From Corella eumyota (lineage: Eukaryota; Chordata; Ascidiacea; Phlebobranchia; Corellidae): 64,000 nt of DNA. The notes beneath the pieces were generated by a model, which worked only from the letters and a program-made list of their open reading frames with translations, was not told the origin of the DNA and did not search any database. Within the stretch, counting starts at the first letter, position 1. Each line of letters begins with the position of its first letter. Positions 24,180 to 36,685 of the stretch are shown in pieces. A program made the translations under genes and the position numbers. The stretch spans positions 12,408,501 through 12,472,500 of the forward strand of contig OY720097.1 of the NCBI GenBank assembly GCA_963082875.1, in the 5' to 3' direction.

Positions 24180-25625
24180 TTCTTATTTGACCGAATTTTG
24201 AGTTAGAATAACTTTTGTTCTAATATATTAAAAGTTTTTAAACTTCAGTATGTTATTCATTATAGGATAATGTTTCTAGTCTCCTATTTTGATAATTCAA
24301 ATATTACTAATTACATATTTATTTGTGTTTGTTTATTAAAAAATCTTGGTCATTTGTATATCATAATATTAGTTACCTAAAAACAATTAAAAAAATTAAT
24401 TTTTGTTTGTTTATTATATTTTAATGATTGTTTATTTATTTAAAATTAAAAATGGATGTTAGGCGTTCAAAATTGGTTCTAATGTTTATTATGATATTAG
24501 TAATTAAAATATATACTTGAAAATATTTTTTTTGTATGTTTATAATATTTATTTGCTTGTTTATATATTAAAAATTAAATGTCATTTTTAGACATTTTAG
24601 GTTTAACCTAATGTATATTCTAATATCAACAATCCGAAAGCAAGTCAAAAAAAATTTTTTTTTTGGTGTTTTTATTATATTTTATTGTTTGTTTGTTTTT
24701 GAAATTTAAACATTGAAAGTAATCTATTAAATTTTAAGTAATGGTTTACTATTATATTAAAAAAAGAAAACGTAGTTGAAGTTATTTTTTTTTGTATTTA
24801 TTACACTTAAGTACTTGCTAGTTTATTAAAAATTGAAGATTAATATTTTGCATCCAAAGTTTAGTTTTACTGAAAATTTATTTTCAAAATTAATTTCGGT
24901 TTAAACATTATAAATATATTTAGCTTTTGTAATTATGTTATATGATAAACAATAGGCAAAGTATGTTGTTCTGTAATTAATATTTAATTATAAGAATCAG
25001 AATATTGAGAAAGGGCGAAGCCCCTCTTTTTTGTTTCGTCAAATCATTTAATACTTAATATTTTATTTATTGTTTTATCTAATCATAATTAATTTACTTA
25101 AATAGATGTTAATTGTTGTTTTTATTCTTTCTAGTCCCGATTTTGAAAAAAGTTATCTTTTATTCCTTAAAATTTTTAAAATTTAAAATTTTAGTATGTT
25201 GTTTATTATCAGGTTATGTTTTTATTCTCCTATTTACAACATTTATTTATTACTAATTACTAATTAATAGGTGTTTGTTTATTAAAATTTAAAGGTTTTT
25301 ATTAATTTTTTAAATCTTGGTCAATTGTAAATCATGATATTATTAACTCAAAAATAAATTACAATTTTAATTTTTATCACTAATTACTAATTCATAGGTG
25401 TTTGTTTATTACAATTTAAAGGTTGTTGTTAATTTTTCAAATCTTTGTCAATTGTATATCATGATATTAGTAACTTAAAAATAACTTAAAATTTTAATTG
25501 TTACTAATTACTAATTAATAGGTGTTTGTTTATTGAAATTTAAAGATTTTTATTAGGTTTTCAAATTTTGGTCAGTTATATATTATAATATTTATAACTC
25601 GAAAATGAATTAAAAAGTATTTTTA
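24180..25625. repeat. Nested AT-rich tandem and segmental repeats (about 125-bp units)
   Basis: Three clear units lie at about 25,251-25,625. Each contains ggtgtttgtttatt, then aatttaaag, then a tttggtca-like block and a catgatatta-like block; the ggtg landmarks are 127 and 124 bp apart. A diverged copy occurs at about 24,300-24,400. The flanking sequence before it (agtatgtt...ctcctatttt) recurs at about 25,196-25,235, so a larger segment was also duplicated about 930 bp apart. Confidence 0.65.
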
Positions 25626-25691
25626 TTTTTTTTATATTTAAATGCTCGTTTGTTCAATAAAAATTAAAGTCCGATATTAAGTGTAACATTC

Positions 25692-26012
25692 TGTAACGTT
25701 GTTGATAATATATAGTGTGGGTTGCCTTATTGGTTGGCCTGTGGTGGTGCAGACCATAATCAGTGTTGTAACACTTTGTATCGTTTTGGGGCAAGATAAT
25801 TATTATAGTCACGTGACATCGTTGGTCGACTTGGTTTTTGTTTTTGTTCTGGCGGTTTTGACTAGAGTGCTTCGTATACTGACGTGTTTATTCTTGTCTC
25901 TGATTTGTAACTATTGTTGTATATTTTAGACCTTTTTAGCTTTGTTTTATCTTTTTATAATAAACCGTAATAGTTTTTATATATAGTGCACTCTACTACT
26001 AACAAGGTTACA
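25692..26012. mobile_element. Possible solo LTR or LTR fragment (fossil)
   Basis: This 321-bp island differs in composition from its AT-rich surroundings. It begins TGTAAC and ends GTTACA, the TG...CA inverted terminal pattern of long terminal repeats. AATAAA sits about 50 bases before the right end. The sequence just outside could be a remnant primer-binding region. No internal retroelement genes and no matching target-site duplication are seen, so it is a fossil fragment at best. A chance match is not excluded. Confidence 0.3.
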
Positions 26013-26560
26013 ACTGGTCTTCCGGTGAACCGTTAATACAGGGTTCTGGACAAAAACTGTACCAAATTTAGTTGTTAGCTTATTTAGATAGAAACAATTT
26101 GGTTACATAAGCATTAAAAATTTGGTAAGATGTATTTTATAATATAAGTAGTTAAAAAAATATATTTGAAAAATATTTTTCATTTATTTATCATATTTAA
26201 ATGATTGTTTATTTAATAAAAATCAACTTTAGGAATTTAAAATTTAGTATAATGTATATCCTGATATTAACAAATTAAAACTGGGTTATAAAACACTGTA
26301 TCTAATATAATTTCTTAACATTATTATAAAAAACATATTGAAGATATTTTAACACATTGTTTTACATATAGTCAAAAGTGCACAATTATTGACATATAAA
26401 TTAGAACTTGTGTGAAGTATCAATTATGAGATATAGATAATTTTTTTTTCGTTGCTTATTTTTTTTCATTTTTTTTCGTTGCTCTCTCATGTTCATCTGT
26501 TAACACTATAACATACAATAGCCAGATTTTTTTTTATAAAAGTAGAAGTAACATTAGCAG

Positions 26561-26566
26561 TTTATT
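26561..26566 (-). terminator. Polyadenylation signal of ZDHHC16
   Basis: TTTATT on the plus strand (AATAAA on the minus strand), 129 bases after the ZDHHC16 stop. Confidence 0.45.
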
Positions 26567-26694
26567 ATTAAAATAAAAAATTAATAGAAAGATAAAACAT
26601 ATGTTTTGGTAAATTTCTTTAAACCTACCTTAGAAACCAGTTTGAAATATTAAATTGAACTAAATAATGACAAATAATAAAAAAATACTGCTTG

Positions 26695-28865
26695 CTATGC
26701 AAGTGAAGTTTTTTGGCAATTTGTTATTTCCCAAACTACACCATTGCCTAAAGGAAGGTGTAGAGATGGTAGGGCAACCCTTCTTAAAAAACTTCTAAAT
26801 AAAGAAAATAAAACAGGTTAGGCCCTCTTAATTATTGAATTACACTTTTACAAGTATCTTTTAAAATTGTCACAGCATAAATAATTACCTCCAAGAATTA
26901 AACCCAAGAATATATTTCCAATTACGAAATACACCAAAATGATAGCGATTAACAAATTTTCTGTTTAATTTTTTTAAACGTTCCCTTTCTCGCTTATTAA
27001 CTAAATTTTCAATACTTGTTTCGCCAACTGAAATAAGATAGCAGTGCCAAGCTGTTAGAAAACCCAAAGATAAAGTAACAGCACTAAAAAAAACAAATAA
27101 AATTGTAAAATTTAAATATACATACATAAAATAGGCAAAAAAAATTAACAAATTATTTATACCTGCATAGAATCCAAAGATAAACAACACTAGTGTTATA
27201 AGAACGAGGTTTTCCTGTGCATGTTGTTTTTGGTTTCATGACATTTAGTGGAGGCTCATCAGCTACATCTGTGTATAACCAGACACAACTTAATTTAAAC
27301 TCTTATTTCAAAATAATTTAAAAAGCGAAAAAAAAAAATTTAATGACACAGTAAAATTATGGGTTCAAATTTTTAGATTATTTCATTAAAAACATGAAGT
27401 CATATACATATGAATACATATTAAAAAAAAAAATTGTATTTGAAAATTTTTTATTTACCATCTGATGACCAAATCATTGCTTTAAAAGATTCTGCTGCGA
27501 AATAAATCTTCTCAGTAAAATGAAAACAATCAGAAAATAAAACCCATGAACTTAGAGATACATAAATAGTGCCCAATAACATGAAGATACAAAATGAAAT
27601 AAAATAACGATGATTAAAATGTCCAACACAGTTGTTGATCCAAGCTAAAATATGCAAAAAATAATTGAAATATAATAAGTGAAAAACCTTTTAAATGCTG
27701 AAGTTTGTAAAAAATATGATAAAAGGCTATTGAAAAAAACAATGTCAGTTTGTTATAACAAAATATTTGAAAAAACATTTTTTTTAATTTAAATTGATAT
27801 AGGCTATATACATGTAAACAATAGCTTACTCATAAATTAGTAAAATTTTACTTACGACAGTGATGATCCATTTTTAATCTGCACATTTTACAAACACTAC
27901 AGTGATGTGTGCGAGGTGGTTTGGGCAAAATACATTTCTTACATATTGAAGGCATTGGAATTCCTTCTGTATACTAAAACAAATAACAGTTGGTTATATT
28001 AAATAACAAATAGTTTTAAAAAGCATTAATTAACTTTTATCTGAAATTTTTTTAACAAATTATAATCAACAAATTCTGTGCTTTCCAGCACAATTTATTT
28101 AAAAACAAATGCCAAAAATTTTCTAATCTGACTTTATATAGTATGACATGTGATATGTAATTAAATAGGCCATGATAAATAGATTATAACAAATTAAAAA
28201 TTAGAATTTCATTCTTACATGTTTTATTTTAATGTAAAAAAGCAAAATCATCAAAAATCATTTAACTTACATCTGGGGGTTTTCCAGGGTTAGTAGTAAC
28301 AGATTTGTAATAATGGAAAGTAATCATCATAAGCAAGTAGTGGCCATAGAGTATATGAAGATAAGCGTATAATGTAGTGTTCGTTTCAAACACATAAGGA
28401 ATAACATGTAGGTAAAAAATAACTACAACTGAAGTAATTAGGCAAACAACCAATGTGACAAAAGCCTGCAATAAAAATTTGATAAAATATGAAAAATTTT
28501 CCAAGAAAATAAAGTGTTAAATTATAGATTTTAAAAATAAATAAGCAATTGTGCTTTATATTACAATGCATATTTTTTTCATAACTAATATTTTCAATAA
28601 CAATTTAAAAAAAATGTTTTAAAATATATATATATAATTTAAAAAAAGGGTGATTGCAAAAAAGTTACGAAAAAATAAATAAATAACTTACCCTTCCAAA
28701 CCAATTTAACACAAAATCCACACAAGTTATAACCGGGGCAAAAACTGTTTCAGTTGAAGAGTCAAAATGGTTGTAGGTTAAAGATTTAAAACATAACCAG
28801 ATGTATTGAAACCTTGTCTTAATTGAATTGCAATGACATGGCAATTGAAACCTAATCAGTTTCAT
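26695..28865 (-). CDS. ZDHHC16: Palmitoyltransferase ZDHHC16
   Basis: Seven exons in transcription order: 28865-28692, 28465-28271, 27973-27856, 27644-27459, 27268-27163, 27083-26889 and 26794-26695, giving 357 aa (human 377). DHHC enzymes transfer palmitate to cysteines of target proteins through a cysteine acyl-intermediate; ZDHHC16 acts at the ER and Golgi. Two membrane segments precede the DHHC cysteine-rich domain ([16 protein letters not shown]...). The DHHC is at residues 159-162, and the exon boundary splits the following Pro codon. Two further membrane segments follow. The block [26 protein letters not shown], and near the C-terminus a block ending [11 protein letters not shown], are specific to ZDHHC16. 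A pyrimidine-rich acceptor (tgtttttag) ends 3 bases before the ATG, indicating a 5' UTR intron or a spliced-leader site. Confidence 0.95.
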
Positions 28866-29714
28866 TTTCTAAAAACATTTAAATACACAAAAAAAATTAA
28901 ATTTAGAATTTCTAAATTATTATTTTGCAACATAGGTACTTATGGTCAGTCCCACATAATAAAAGTTGAAATCGGAGCAGTATTATTAGTATTTGATTCT
29001 GTAATGAGTTGATATCTAGTCAAAAGTCAATGCCTTTTTACTCATGCAACATGCTGTCAGTTTAGTTCTTATTACATACAGACAACAGACTTACCTGCAA
29101 ATAGCTAACAATTTAAATGTTATATACCCTATAATATATACTTTAACTATAAAAGTTATTACAAGAATAATAACATGTACCTTGAAATGCAATTTGATTA
29201 TTCCATTTTTAGTTTCTTCTTTAAAAAAAGGGAAAATTTTAATTTCGTTGGAAAAAAGGATGATTAACAAAATATAAGGAAAAATTTAAAACCAAAGCGG
29301 AAAAGAAACTGTTCCCACCATGATAAAATCCTGTGAAAATGCTTAAAAACAAATTCTTATTAAAAAAAATAATTTTTTAACATTCTTGCTTTTTACTGTC
29401 CAAATTTGATCTAAAATTTTGTCATTTGTATTTTATTAATTTTCATTTAAAAAGATTTGGAAACTTCTTTTCCGCAAATTCTGTGTCAACCGGAGCAAAA
29501 CCGAAATATATTCGTTATAGCGAATATACAATGTTTACAAATCAAACAAGTTTTTCGTAATTAAAACCAATTGACAAATTTAAATTTGTGTTTTACCATT
29601 AATAATTAATTAAGTTTTCAAGGCTTTAAGATTTGTTTTATATTATATTAGTAGTTAAATGCTGATTGGATCCCTAATTATTATTATATTTTTTAGTTCA
29701 ACACTTTCATAATT
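28866..29714. promoter_or_regulatory. Divergent intergenic region ZDHHC16 / COMMD3
   Basis: The 849 bp between two outward-facing start codons must contain both promoters. No coding exon is seen. Acceptor-like sequences lie immediately upstream of both ATGs (tgtttttag for ZDHHC16, attttttag for COMMD3 at about 29,688-29,696). Confidence 0.45.
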
Positions 29715-30290
29715 ATGGATTTTCTTTCGGAACAACAAATAGTTGCTTTACGCCTTTGTTCGGATCCTTCCATTATTCCCGACAAATTATTTGATTTTCT
29801 GCTGGAAAATGTGTGCGAAATAATTCTTGACAAACCCTTGCAGCAAAAAATCACTGAATGTAAACACACAGATGGTGTCAACCCATCTGCTGTAAAGCGA
29901 TCACATGCCAGTCTAATGACGTTGTTTTTGGAGTCAGCTAAAACTGATATTGATGATGATCAGTTAGGAATGGTGTTGGATGATTTCAATTTTCCCGAGG
30001 ACCGGAAAGAGAGCTTCATGACAACATTTAATCATTACAAATTGGATCTACGCGAACATCTATCAAGTTTTGGATCAAAGCTTCCAAATATCGTTGATGC
30101 TTCATGGAGATTGGATTACAACATTAAAAACAATCAGTTGAGTAAATTAAATGAATTAAGATACACAGTATCTCTTAAAAAGGACAACGGCGAAGAAACC
30201 AACTTTACTTGCTCCAAAGAAGAACTTCAAGACTTGGTAGGAAAATTAAAAGAAGCAACAAAAGCCTTAGAAAGGGCAAGCCAAATATAA
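29715..30290 (+). CDS. COMMD3: COMM domain-containing protein 3
   Basis: A single exon of 191 aa (human 195). The N-terminal part is helical. The C-terminal COMM domain (about residues 122-190) carries the family signature LPNIVDASWRLDYNIK and ends with LQDLVGKLKEATKALERASQ, matching human COMMD3 closely. COMMD proteins form a ten-subunit ring that joins CCDC22/CCDC93 in the Commander complex. That complex works with retriever in endosomal recycling of membrane proteins and influences NF-kB. The lack of introns is notable, since neighbouring genes have several; a start by trans-splicing after the attttttag 18 bases upstream is plausible. Confidence 0.95.
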   Translation: MDFLSEQQIVALRLCSDPSIIPDKLFDFLLENVCEIILDKPLQQKITECKHTDGVNPSAVKRSHASLMTLFLESAKTDIDDDQLGMVLDDFNFPEDRKESFMTTFNHYKLDLREHLSSFGSKLPNIVDASWRLDYNIKNNQLSKLNELRYTVSLKKDNGEETNFTCSKEELQDLVGKLKEATKALERASQI

Positions 30291-30310
30291 AACATTTTAC
30301 ATATGTGTTA

Positions 30311-30316
30311 AATAAA
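30311..30316 (+). terminator. Polyadenylation signal of COMMD3
   Basis: AATAAA 20 bases after the stop codon. Confidence 0.5.
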
Positions 30317-31045
30317 CACAATCAACTTAATATTTGGCCTGTAATTGGTTTTGTTTATTATATTTTTGATTTTTAATGTAATCGTAAATAAATGTATGTT
30401 ATTTTTTGTATTTGATATTTCGTGTATAACAATTTAATTACATTACATTTTGGTGCAAAAACCATTGCATGATGTGCAATAACCCGGTTTACTGTTCCAA
30501 GTAAATTACTGTACTTTTTACTTGATTTGTCATTGAAAATAAAATCGTCAAAAAATAGTATTTTTTTAGTTTTATTATAAAGTGCAGTTTAAACTGCAAA
30601 TGTAAGATTGAAGAACTAAGGATACAGATTGCGAAAGCTAATAAAACATAAAACAGTAAAATTAAAAAAAAATTAACAACATATTATTACTCACAGTGTA
30701 AAAAAATAGTAATGCCAAAATATTAAAATTTAAAAATTATCTTGTTCAATTAAACAATCACATACTTTTTCTAAACAGATTTTAAATACATTAAACGTTA
30801 CAAGAAAAACTAAACATTGTTGTGAAAAAATTGAAATATGTAACCACAGTGGCTATAACTATAAAGCATTGCATATTCTATTTTTGTTTTCCAGTTAGGT
30901 AGTAAAAGTAATTTCCTTTAATAATATTAGGTAAACTAACCAATGCAAGGTTATGCTATTCAGCTAAAGGTGTTTGTAACATTTAATACAGTGTATTACC
31001 ATTCTCTTTGTTTTTAAACCTGATGGTAGGACACTAACTAATGTT
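30317..31045. other. Convergent 3' region of COMMD3 and the NEK kinase
   Basis: AT-rich, with no coding exon seen. TTTATT at 30,571-30,576 may serve as a minus-strand polyadenylation signal for the NEK gene. Confidence 0.45.
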
Positions 31046-34000
31046 TTAGGTTTCTAATAATTGTTCTTTAATCAACAAATAACAAGTTTCTACTGTTTCA
31101 AAATCAACATTTTCCCTGTGTTGTTTGTAAACTTCCCCGATAGTTAAACCTTGCTCAAACATTCGGTTTAAGCTTTGGTAAATATTGTCACCAATTTTTT
31201 CTGTAACATTATAAGAAAATCTTAGCAAACAATTAAATAACCAAATCAGTAATAGTGCAAATCAGTGTTAACTTTTTCAAAATAAAGAAGAATATAAATA
31301 ACTTACCAATGCAACCTTGCTTTACTGCTTCCAATGTAGAAGAATGTTCAGTTAGTGTTCTTGTTTTATCTAATTCATCATCTAAATAAATGTTCAACAA
31401 AACGACACGGTTAAAAACATTACAGGTAAACTAGTTTTTCAAAACCACAACACTTAGGTGTCTATAGCAGGGTTATGGATAATAGGGATTGCTTACAAAA
31501 AAAAATTTAAAAATGTGGTTATTTTTTTCAGAAAATTTAATCTAATAACAAGTCTACTTTTTAAAATTGGTTATAAAATCATACGCTTTTTGGTACATTA
31601 AAATATGTAAGTCGAATCTACATAAAAAATGGGCAGGCAACCTACCAAGTTCAAAATCATCATCATAATCATCTTCAAAATCATCAACATATTCAAATTC
31701 ACCTAAAAAAATTTAAATTAAAAAAAAATAATTCCATATGTACAATACCTCAACAAACAATATTTAATAATTTAATGTATTTAAAAAACTTATTTGTAGT
31801 AAAAAAAAAAATTTAAAAGAGCAAATATGTAACAAAACATGCAAGAATTTACATAAGATAAAGGTACAGGTTAAATATTAATCTCATATTTAAAAACAAT
31901 CAAGTGGTACCTTGTTTATCGCTTGAACTAAATTCATTTGCACTGCTACAACTTTCCAAGGTCAAATCTTTCTCTGGACTTTTTCCTACAAAATGAATCA
32001 GATCTAAAGAGTTTTTTTTCAAATTAAATTACGACCCTACAATTTTTTTGCATTTAGTTTTATAATTGTGGGACTTATAGAAAAAACGCAGTATATATAC
32101 ACACAGGTTATGCTCAGTAAGTTCAAAATTCTTTTAGTCCTAAACCTTTATTTGTTTGTCCATTTTTCCCTAATAACCATCCACTGCCCGGGAGTTTTTT
32201 CTTCTTTTTGTGTTCAACTTTACTGGGTTGATCACCAAGAACGATTTCTTCTGAGCTACTCCCTCCACGCTTCAGCCAAGAGCTACCAGGCAACCTGTGA
32301 GTAGTTTAAAAATTTTGAATGTGTTAAAAAATTAAAAAAAAAAATTAAAAAAAAAAACATTTAAGTTTAAAAATTTTGAATGTGTTAAAAAATTTTTAAA
32401 ACATATTGATTTAAAACGTTTTATCCAGTATATCTAGAGAACCATGCATTCTAAGTAACTAATAATTTTATTTTTCACTGACCTTTTCTTTGTATTGCGT
32501 CGTTTTTCACTGTCTCCGTTACTTTTCAAATTTGAATTTTTACCATTTGTAAGGTCAACAGATCTTTGTACGGTACTTACTACGAGCGATTTTTGAACGG
32601 GCTGGGTTTGTTTATTTCTTAAAACCTTGAAAATCAGTAATTATATTTTAATTCAAAAAATAAATTTATCAGATTTACTGGTTTCTTATAAATTTTTTTT
32701 GTTGGCTTTCGAAATCCCGTTTTTTTTTAATGTAATTAACATTTTTGGCATTGTGCAAGAAAGTTAAATTAGAAAAATTATCACTTTCATTTTTATTTTA
32801 ATTTTATAAAAAAATTGTTTACAAACAAATTTTACTTGTGCTCTTTTAGATTGCAGCCAGGCGCTTCCCGGTAAGTTTCTTCCACTAGTTGTTAATGTGA
32901 TTACATTTGAACTCGATTTATTTCCATCCCCATCATCACATTCTATTATTTCTGGGATTTCTTCATCAATTGCTTAACATATTTTACATTTAGACTCAAC
33001 TGTGGCATTTAATTTAAGTAAATATAATATTTAGCTTTACATTTTAAATGTACAATAATAGAAAATTTTGTTCCGGTTTAAAATTTTTGCAATTGCCTAA
33101 AAGTGGCAAAAATCTAAAAAATCCTTATTTCTTGTATAAGTATACTTGAATTTTTTTACATTAAAATTTGGCAAAATGAATTTGCAAAAAAAGATATTTT
33201 ATTAAATTTCTTACTTCTAGAAGTGTTTAATTCATCTTCAGAATAATTTGAAAATTCATCTGAGGAATATTCTCTGAAAATCAAAATAAAAAATAATAAA
33301 TATTTAAAAAAAATATTTGAAATACTTTTTTGTATAATTTACCTCCCAGACAGACTACTTTTCAACCCACAAAACAAAGTAAATAAGAAAAAAACATAAT
33401 AAAATCACAGGTCTTAAGGGGGTATTTATTATTTAACATTATTCAAAGAAACCAAAACACAAAGAAAAATTTCCAACAATAAAAATGTGAACAATAGGGG
33501 GTCTACTAAGTTACACATTAAACTTATATTTTAAAATTGAAGTCCTGCAAAAACATCGCAATAAATCACATACTATTTAAAATCAAATTCATAAAAAAAT
33601 AGTTTTTTTACACACCATAAAAATTATTTAAATGCCAAAAACCAATTTGCTATTTGAATATTATACAGTTGATAACTTATTATTCAATGAATTTAAAAAT
33701 ATAAAAGTTTTTGTCTAAAATAAACAACAATATTTTTACATTTTAAATCCTCTTAAATTAGCTTTTTGTCTTAAAGCCTATATAATACTATAAAATACAA
33801 TCTGGGTTAGACAATTTAACAAAAAAATCAATAATAAATTACACTTTGTTTTTTTTGTTATAAATTTAAAACAATGTGTTGATAATATCATGATATTTTT
33901 TCTACTTTAAATTTATTTATTAATGGAAATAATAGATTATTTAGGTTAACTTTTACTTTACTTAAACATACCTTTGTGTTTTAATTTCTCTTGCTGTAAA

Positions 34001-36300
34001 ATCCTCATCTGAAATATAGTCTGAATATTGACGTTCTGAATCTTCATCGCTTGAGCTCGACAGATCGATTTTATATCTTCCACTAGGTCTTCTACTTCCT
34101 CTGTCTCCATAACCAGACCAGGTAGCAATAGTGTCAGTTGAGGTCTCATTTAATTCCCTAACCACAGCTGAATGGGGGCATGTCTGTGGACGGCTTGAAT
34201 CAATTTCAGTAAGTTGTTCGTCGACGTTATTATTGTATTCTCCATAAACTGACAAGGACCGCTTAAGCGCAGAATCACTTAAATTGTTTTTAATTCTTGT
34301 GGTGTCATTGGTGATTGTGTCTTGCGTTGATCTTAAAAGGTCATCTAAGTCAGACATATCGCCCAAATCATCCAAATCAATTGCTGTATTGTTTTGTTTC
34401 TGCGTGCCATTGCCAGTTAGCTCTGGAGTTCGCATTCGAATTTTTGAATGGTATTTTTGAAGAGCAGGATGTTCTAACAAAGTTTCTGCTGTAGGACGAT
34501 CATCAGGATCTCGTGTCAGCATTTTTGCGATTAACTCGCGAATAGAGTTTGATGTGCTGGCAGGTAGGTCAGAATATTTTCCATTTACAATCTTGTAAAA
34601 TAAACTGATAAGGTTGGCTGCATCAAATGCAGGTTGCAGGGCGCACATTTCAAATAACAAACAGCCTAAAGCCCAGACGTCAGATTTGAAACCGTATGGT
34701 ATATCTTGGCAAAGTTCGGGGCTAAGATAACAGGGTGTTCCCACACAAGTACTTGCCTTGTCAAGTGTGTGGCCAATCTCCTTCGAAATTCCAAAGTCAC
34801 CCAGCTTCACCACTTCATTTCTAATATAAAAAAAATGTTACATGTATTTATAGGTAAACAATAATATTTTTATCTAAAAAATAAACTATTAGCAACACAA
34901 TAACTTATGTAGTAGCTGGATCTATTAAAAAATAGGATTTGTAAAATTGTTTAGGTAATACTTTACATAGTTAAAAAAAATAACACGTATTTGTAAGTTA
35001 AACAGAAACAGTGGCTTAAAATAAATTGTAACTTTAAATTCTTAATTAGGTTGTTTTGTTACATGTTTACTTCTAAGTCATGGGAATAGTACTTCAAATT
35101 ATTCTTTTCCAAAACAAAGAAACTGGACTTAAGTTTCATTTCTTTTGGAAACAATTAAGTAAATGTATTGTGTACTTAGGCTAAACACTACGGTTACTCA
35201 AAACACTGTATATCAATTACACTGAAACATCTATATGTAAGATTACTGTGCTTAATCCATGGTGCAACTAATCTTATCGACTAATATTCTATTATTAGCA
35301 AAGAGGATTACTTAAATTTAAAAATAACAAACAAATTGTGTAAACAGTGAATGAAATTAATCAGTAACATACTAGGTAGTACTCAATTTAAATCTTATCA
35401 ACAGGCTACTATAATACAACAGTTAAAGTAGACCTACTGTAAATGATTAAATGTACATTTTTTCAATCTTTAAACCCCTAAAACTAATCTGTTACTTTAC
35501 TAAATATTTGTAAACAAATATTTTTAACTTACTTAAGAAGGAACACATTTTCTGATTTCAAATCTCGATGTAGTATTTTGCGTTCATGAATATATGCAAC
35601 TGCCGACGTGATTTGAGTAATCCACTCCAGAATTTTATTTTCATCAATTTTTTTGTTAGTTTTTTGTGCAAGTGTAATATTGTCTTGCAGTGTTCCACCA
35701 TTGCAATATTCGAGAACCATGCTCATGTTACAGTTCTATTTAAAATAAGTTTACAGTTCAAATTAAATTTAAATTGATTTATTAAAAAAGTATCTTACAT
35801 TTAGTAATACCTGAGCTTCAAGTATAAAATACGACAAACTTTTTAATTTTGCTAAAATATATATAAAATCTTTGTCTAATAAATGTACAAGTTTGTTAGA
35901 TAAAAAAAAAAATAAATTACCTTCTCATCCAAGAACCATTCATAACATCTGACAATGTGATAATGATTTAAAGTTCTTAAAATATTTGCCTCACGAATTA
36001 CAGATTTTTTGCAACGTGATCGCCGGGCTTCATCTATTTCTATCTTCTTTATTGCAACCAATTTCTAAAAATAGAAGCAATAAATGTATTAAATTCTGTC
36101 AATTTTGCAGTAACAAAAAATAAAAATTATAGCTTAATTATTAACGTTAATATCATTTTTTGTAAATACGTAACTTTTAAGTAAATCGGTAAATGTATAT
36201 TTTTTCTTTTTAAAATTACCTGTAACTTTGTACTCCTAGCCAAATATACTGCACCACTTGAACCTTTTCCAATATGCGTAATAATTTTATATCCATCCAT
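31046..36300 (-). CDS. NIMA-related (NEK) serine/threonine kinase
   Basis: Twelve exons in transcription order: 36300-36220, 36064-35921, 35735-35533, 34820-33972, 33273-33215, 32972-32836, 32625-32483, 32294-32146, 31985-31911, 31702-31646, 31381-31307 and 31200-31046, giving 708 aa. The kinase domain is at residues 4-258: glycine loop GKGSSGAVY, lysine K33 in VAIKK, HRDLKSENVF (D133), DFGISK (D151), CVGTPCYLSPE, KSDVWALGCLLFEM. NEKs act in mitosis, cilia and DNA-damage control. The layout (kinase first, long tail) fits NEK1/3/4/5/11, but I cannot fix the subfamily. The tail of about 450 residues is acidic and Ser/Asp-rich, with a dense acidic stretch (exon 31702-31646) and a final helical segment rich in Glu, Leu and Lys. 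The start shares a 373-bp promoter region with ATG12. Confidence 0.88.
32302..32393. repeat. Short duplication in a NEK intron
   Basis: The segment agtttaaaaattttgaatgt plus its continuation occurs at about 32,302-32,331 and again at about 32,363-32,393, with A-rich runs between. Confidence 0.7.
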
Positions 36301-36685
36301 TACTAGTTGTAAAAACCAAATGCGATAAACACATGTAATCTCAGATTTGCAAAATCCTGTTGCCACAGACTCTCGTTTATTTTGTTTGTGTTGTTTTAAT
36401 CGCAAAGTAATCAAGCAAAACGAAAATACTACCATTGAGGATAAATTTTTACTTTGTTTTAATATTACAATAAAACTAAATTTAAATAAAGAATTTAATT
36501 TTTTCTGAGTTAAAAAAAATCTTTTACCCTTTTAAAAACTACAATAACAAAGAAAAAAGCAAAAATAAAAAAACAATTTTACGCATGATTTCTTTAATGA
36601 TACTGAATTTTTCATTTTCCATATTCTCAAAACACAAAGTAAAACAAAATAGATTTAAGTATACCAGCCTCACTTGCATCGGGAA
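36301..36685. promoter_or_regulatory. Bidirectional promoter region NEK / ATG12
   Basis: Two start codons face away from each other across 385 bp, so both promoters must be here. Acceptor-like sequences precede both starts: acaactag ends 2 bases before the NEK ATG, and taccag lies about 20 bases before the ATG12 ATG. Confidence 0.5.

Larger units (their letters stand above)
23285..26560. other. Intergenic AT-rich repeat region between convergent GNPAT and ZDHHC16
   Basis: No gene was found. The stretch is dominated by decayed AT-rich tandem and segmental repeats (itemised separately) and one island of more balanced composition at about 25,690-26,050. Confidence 0.6.

Noticed and set aside
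25699-25929. 76-residue hydrophobic frame
   Set aside because: T-rich reading of the LTR-like island; no gene context.
36674-36685. Upstream TTG start for ATG12 adding four residues
   Set aside because: The first ATG at 36686 is a normal eukaryotic start; TTG starts are not expected.
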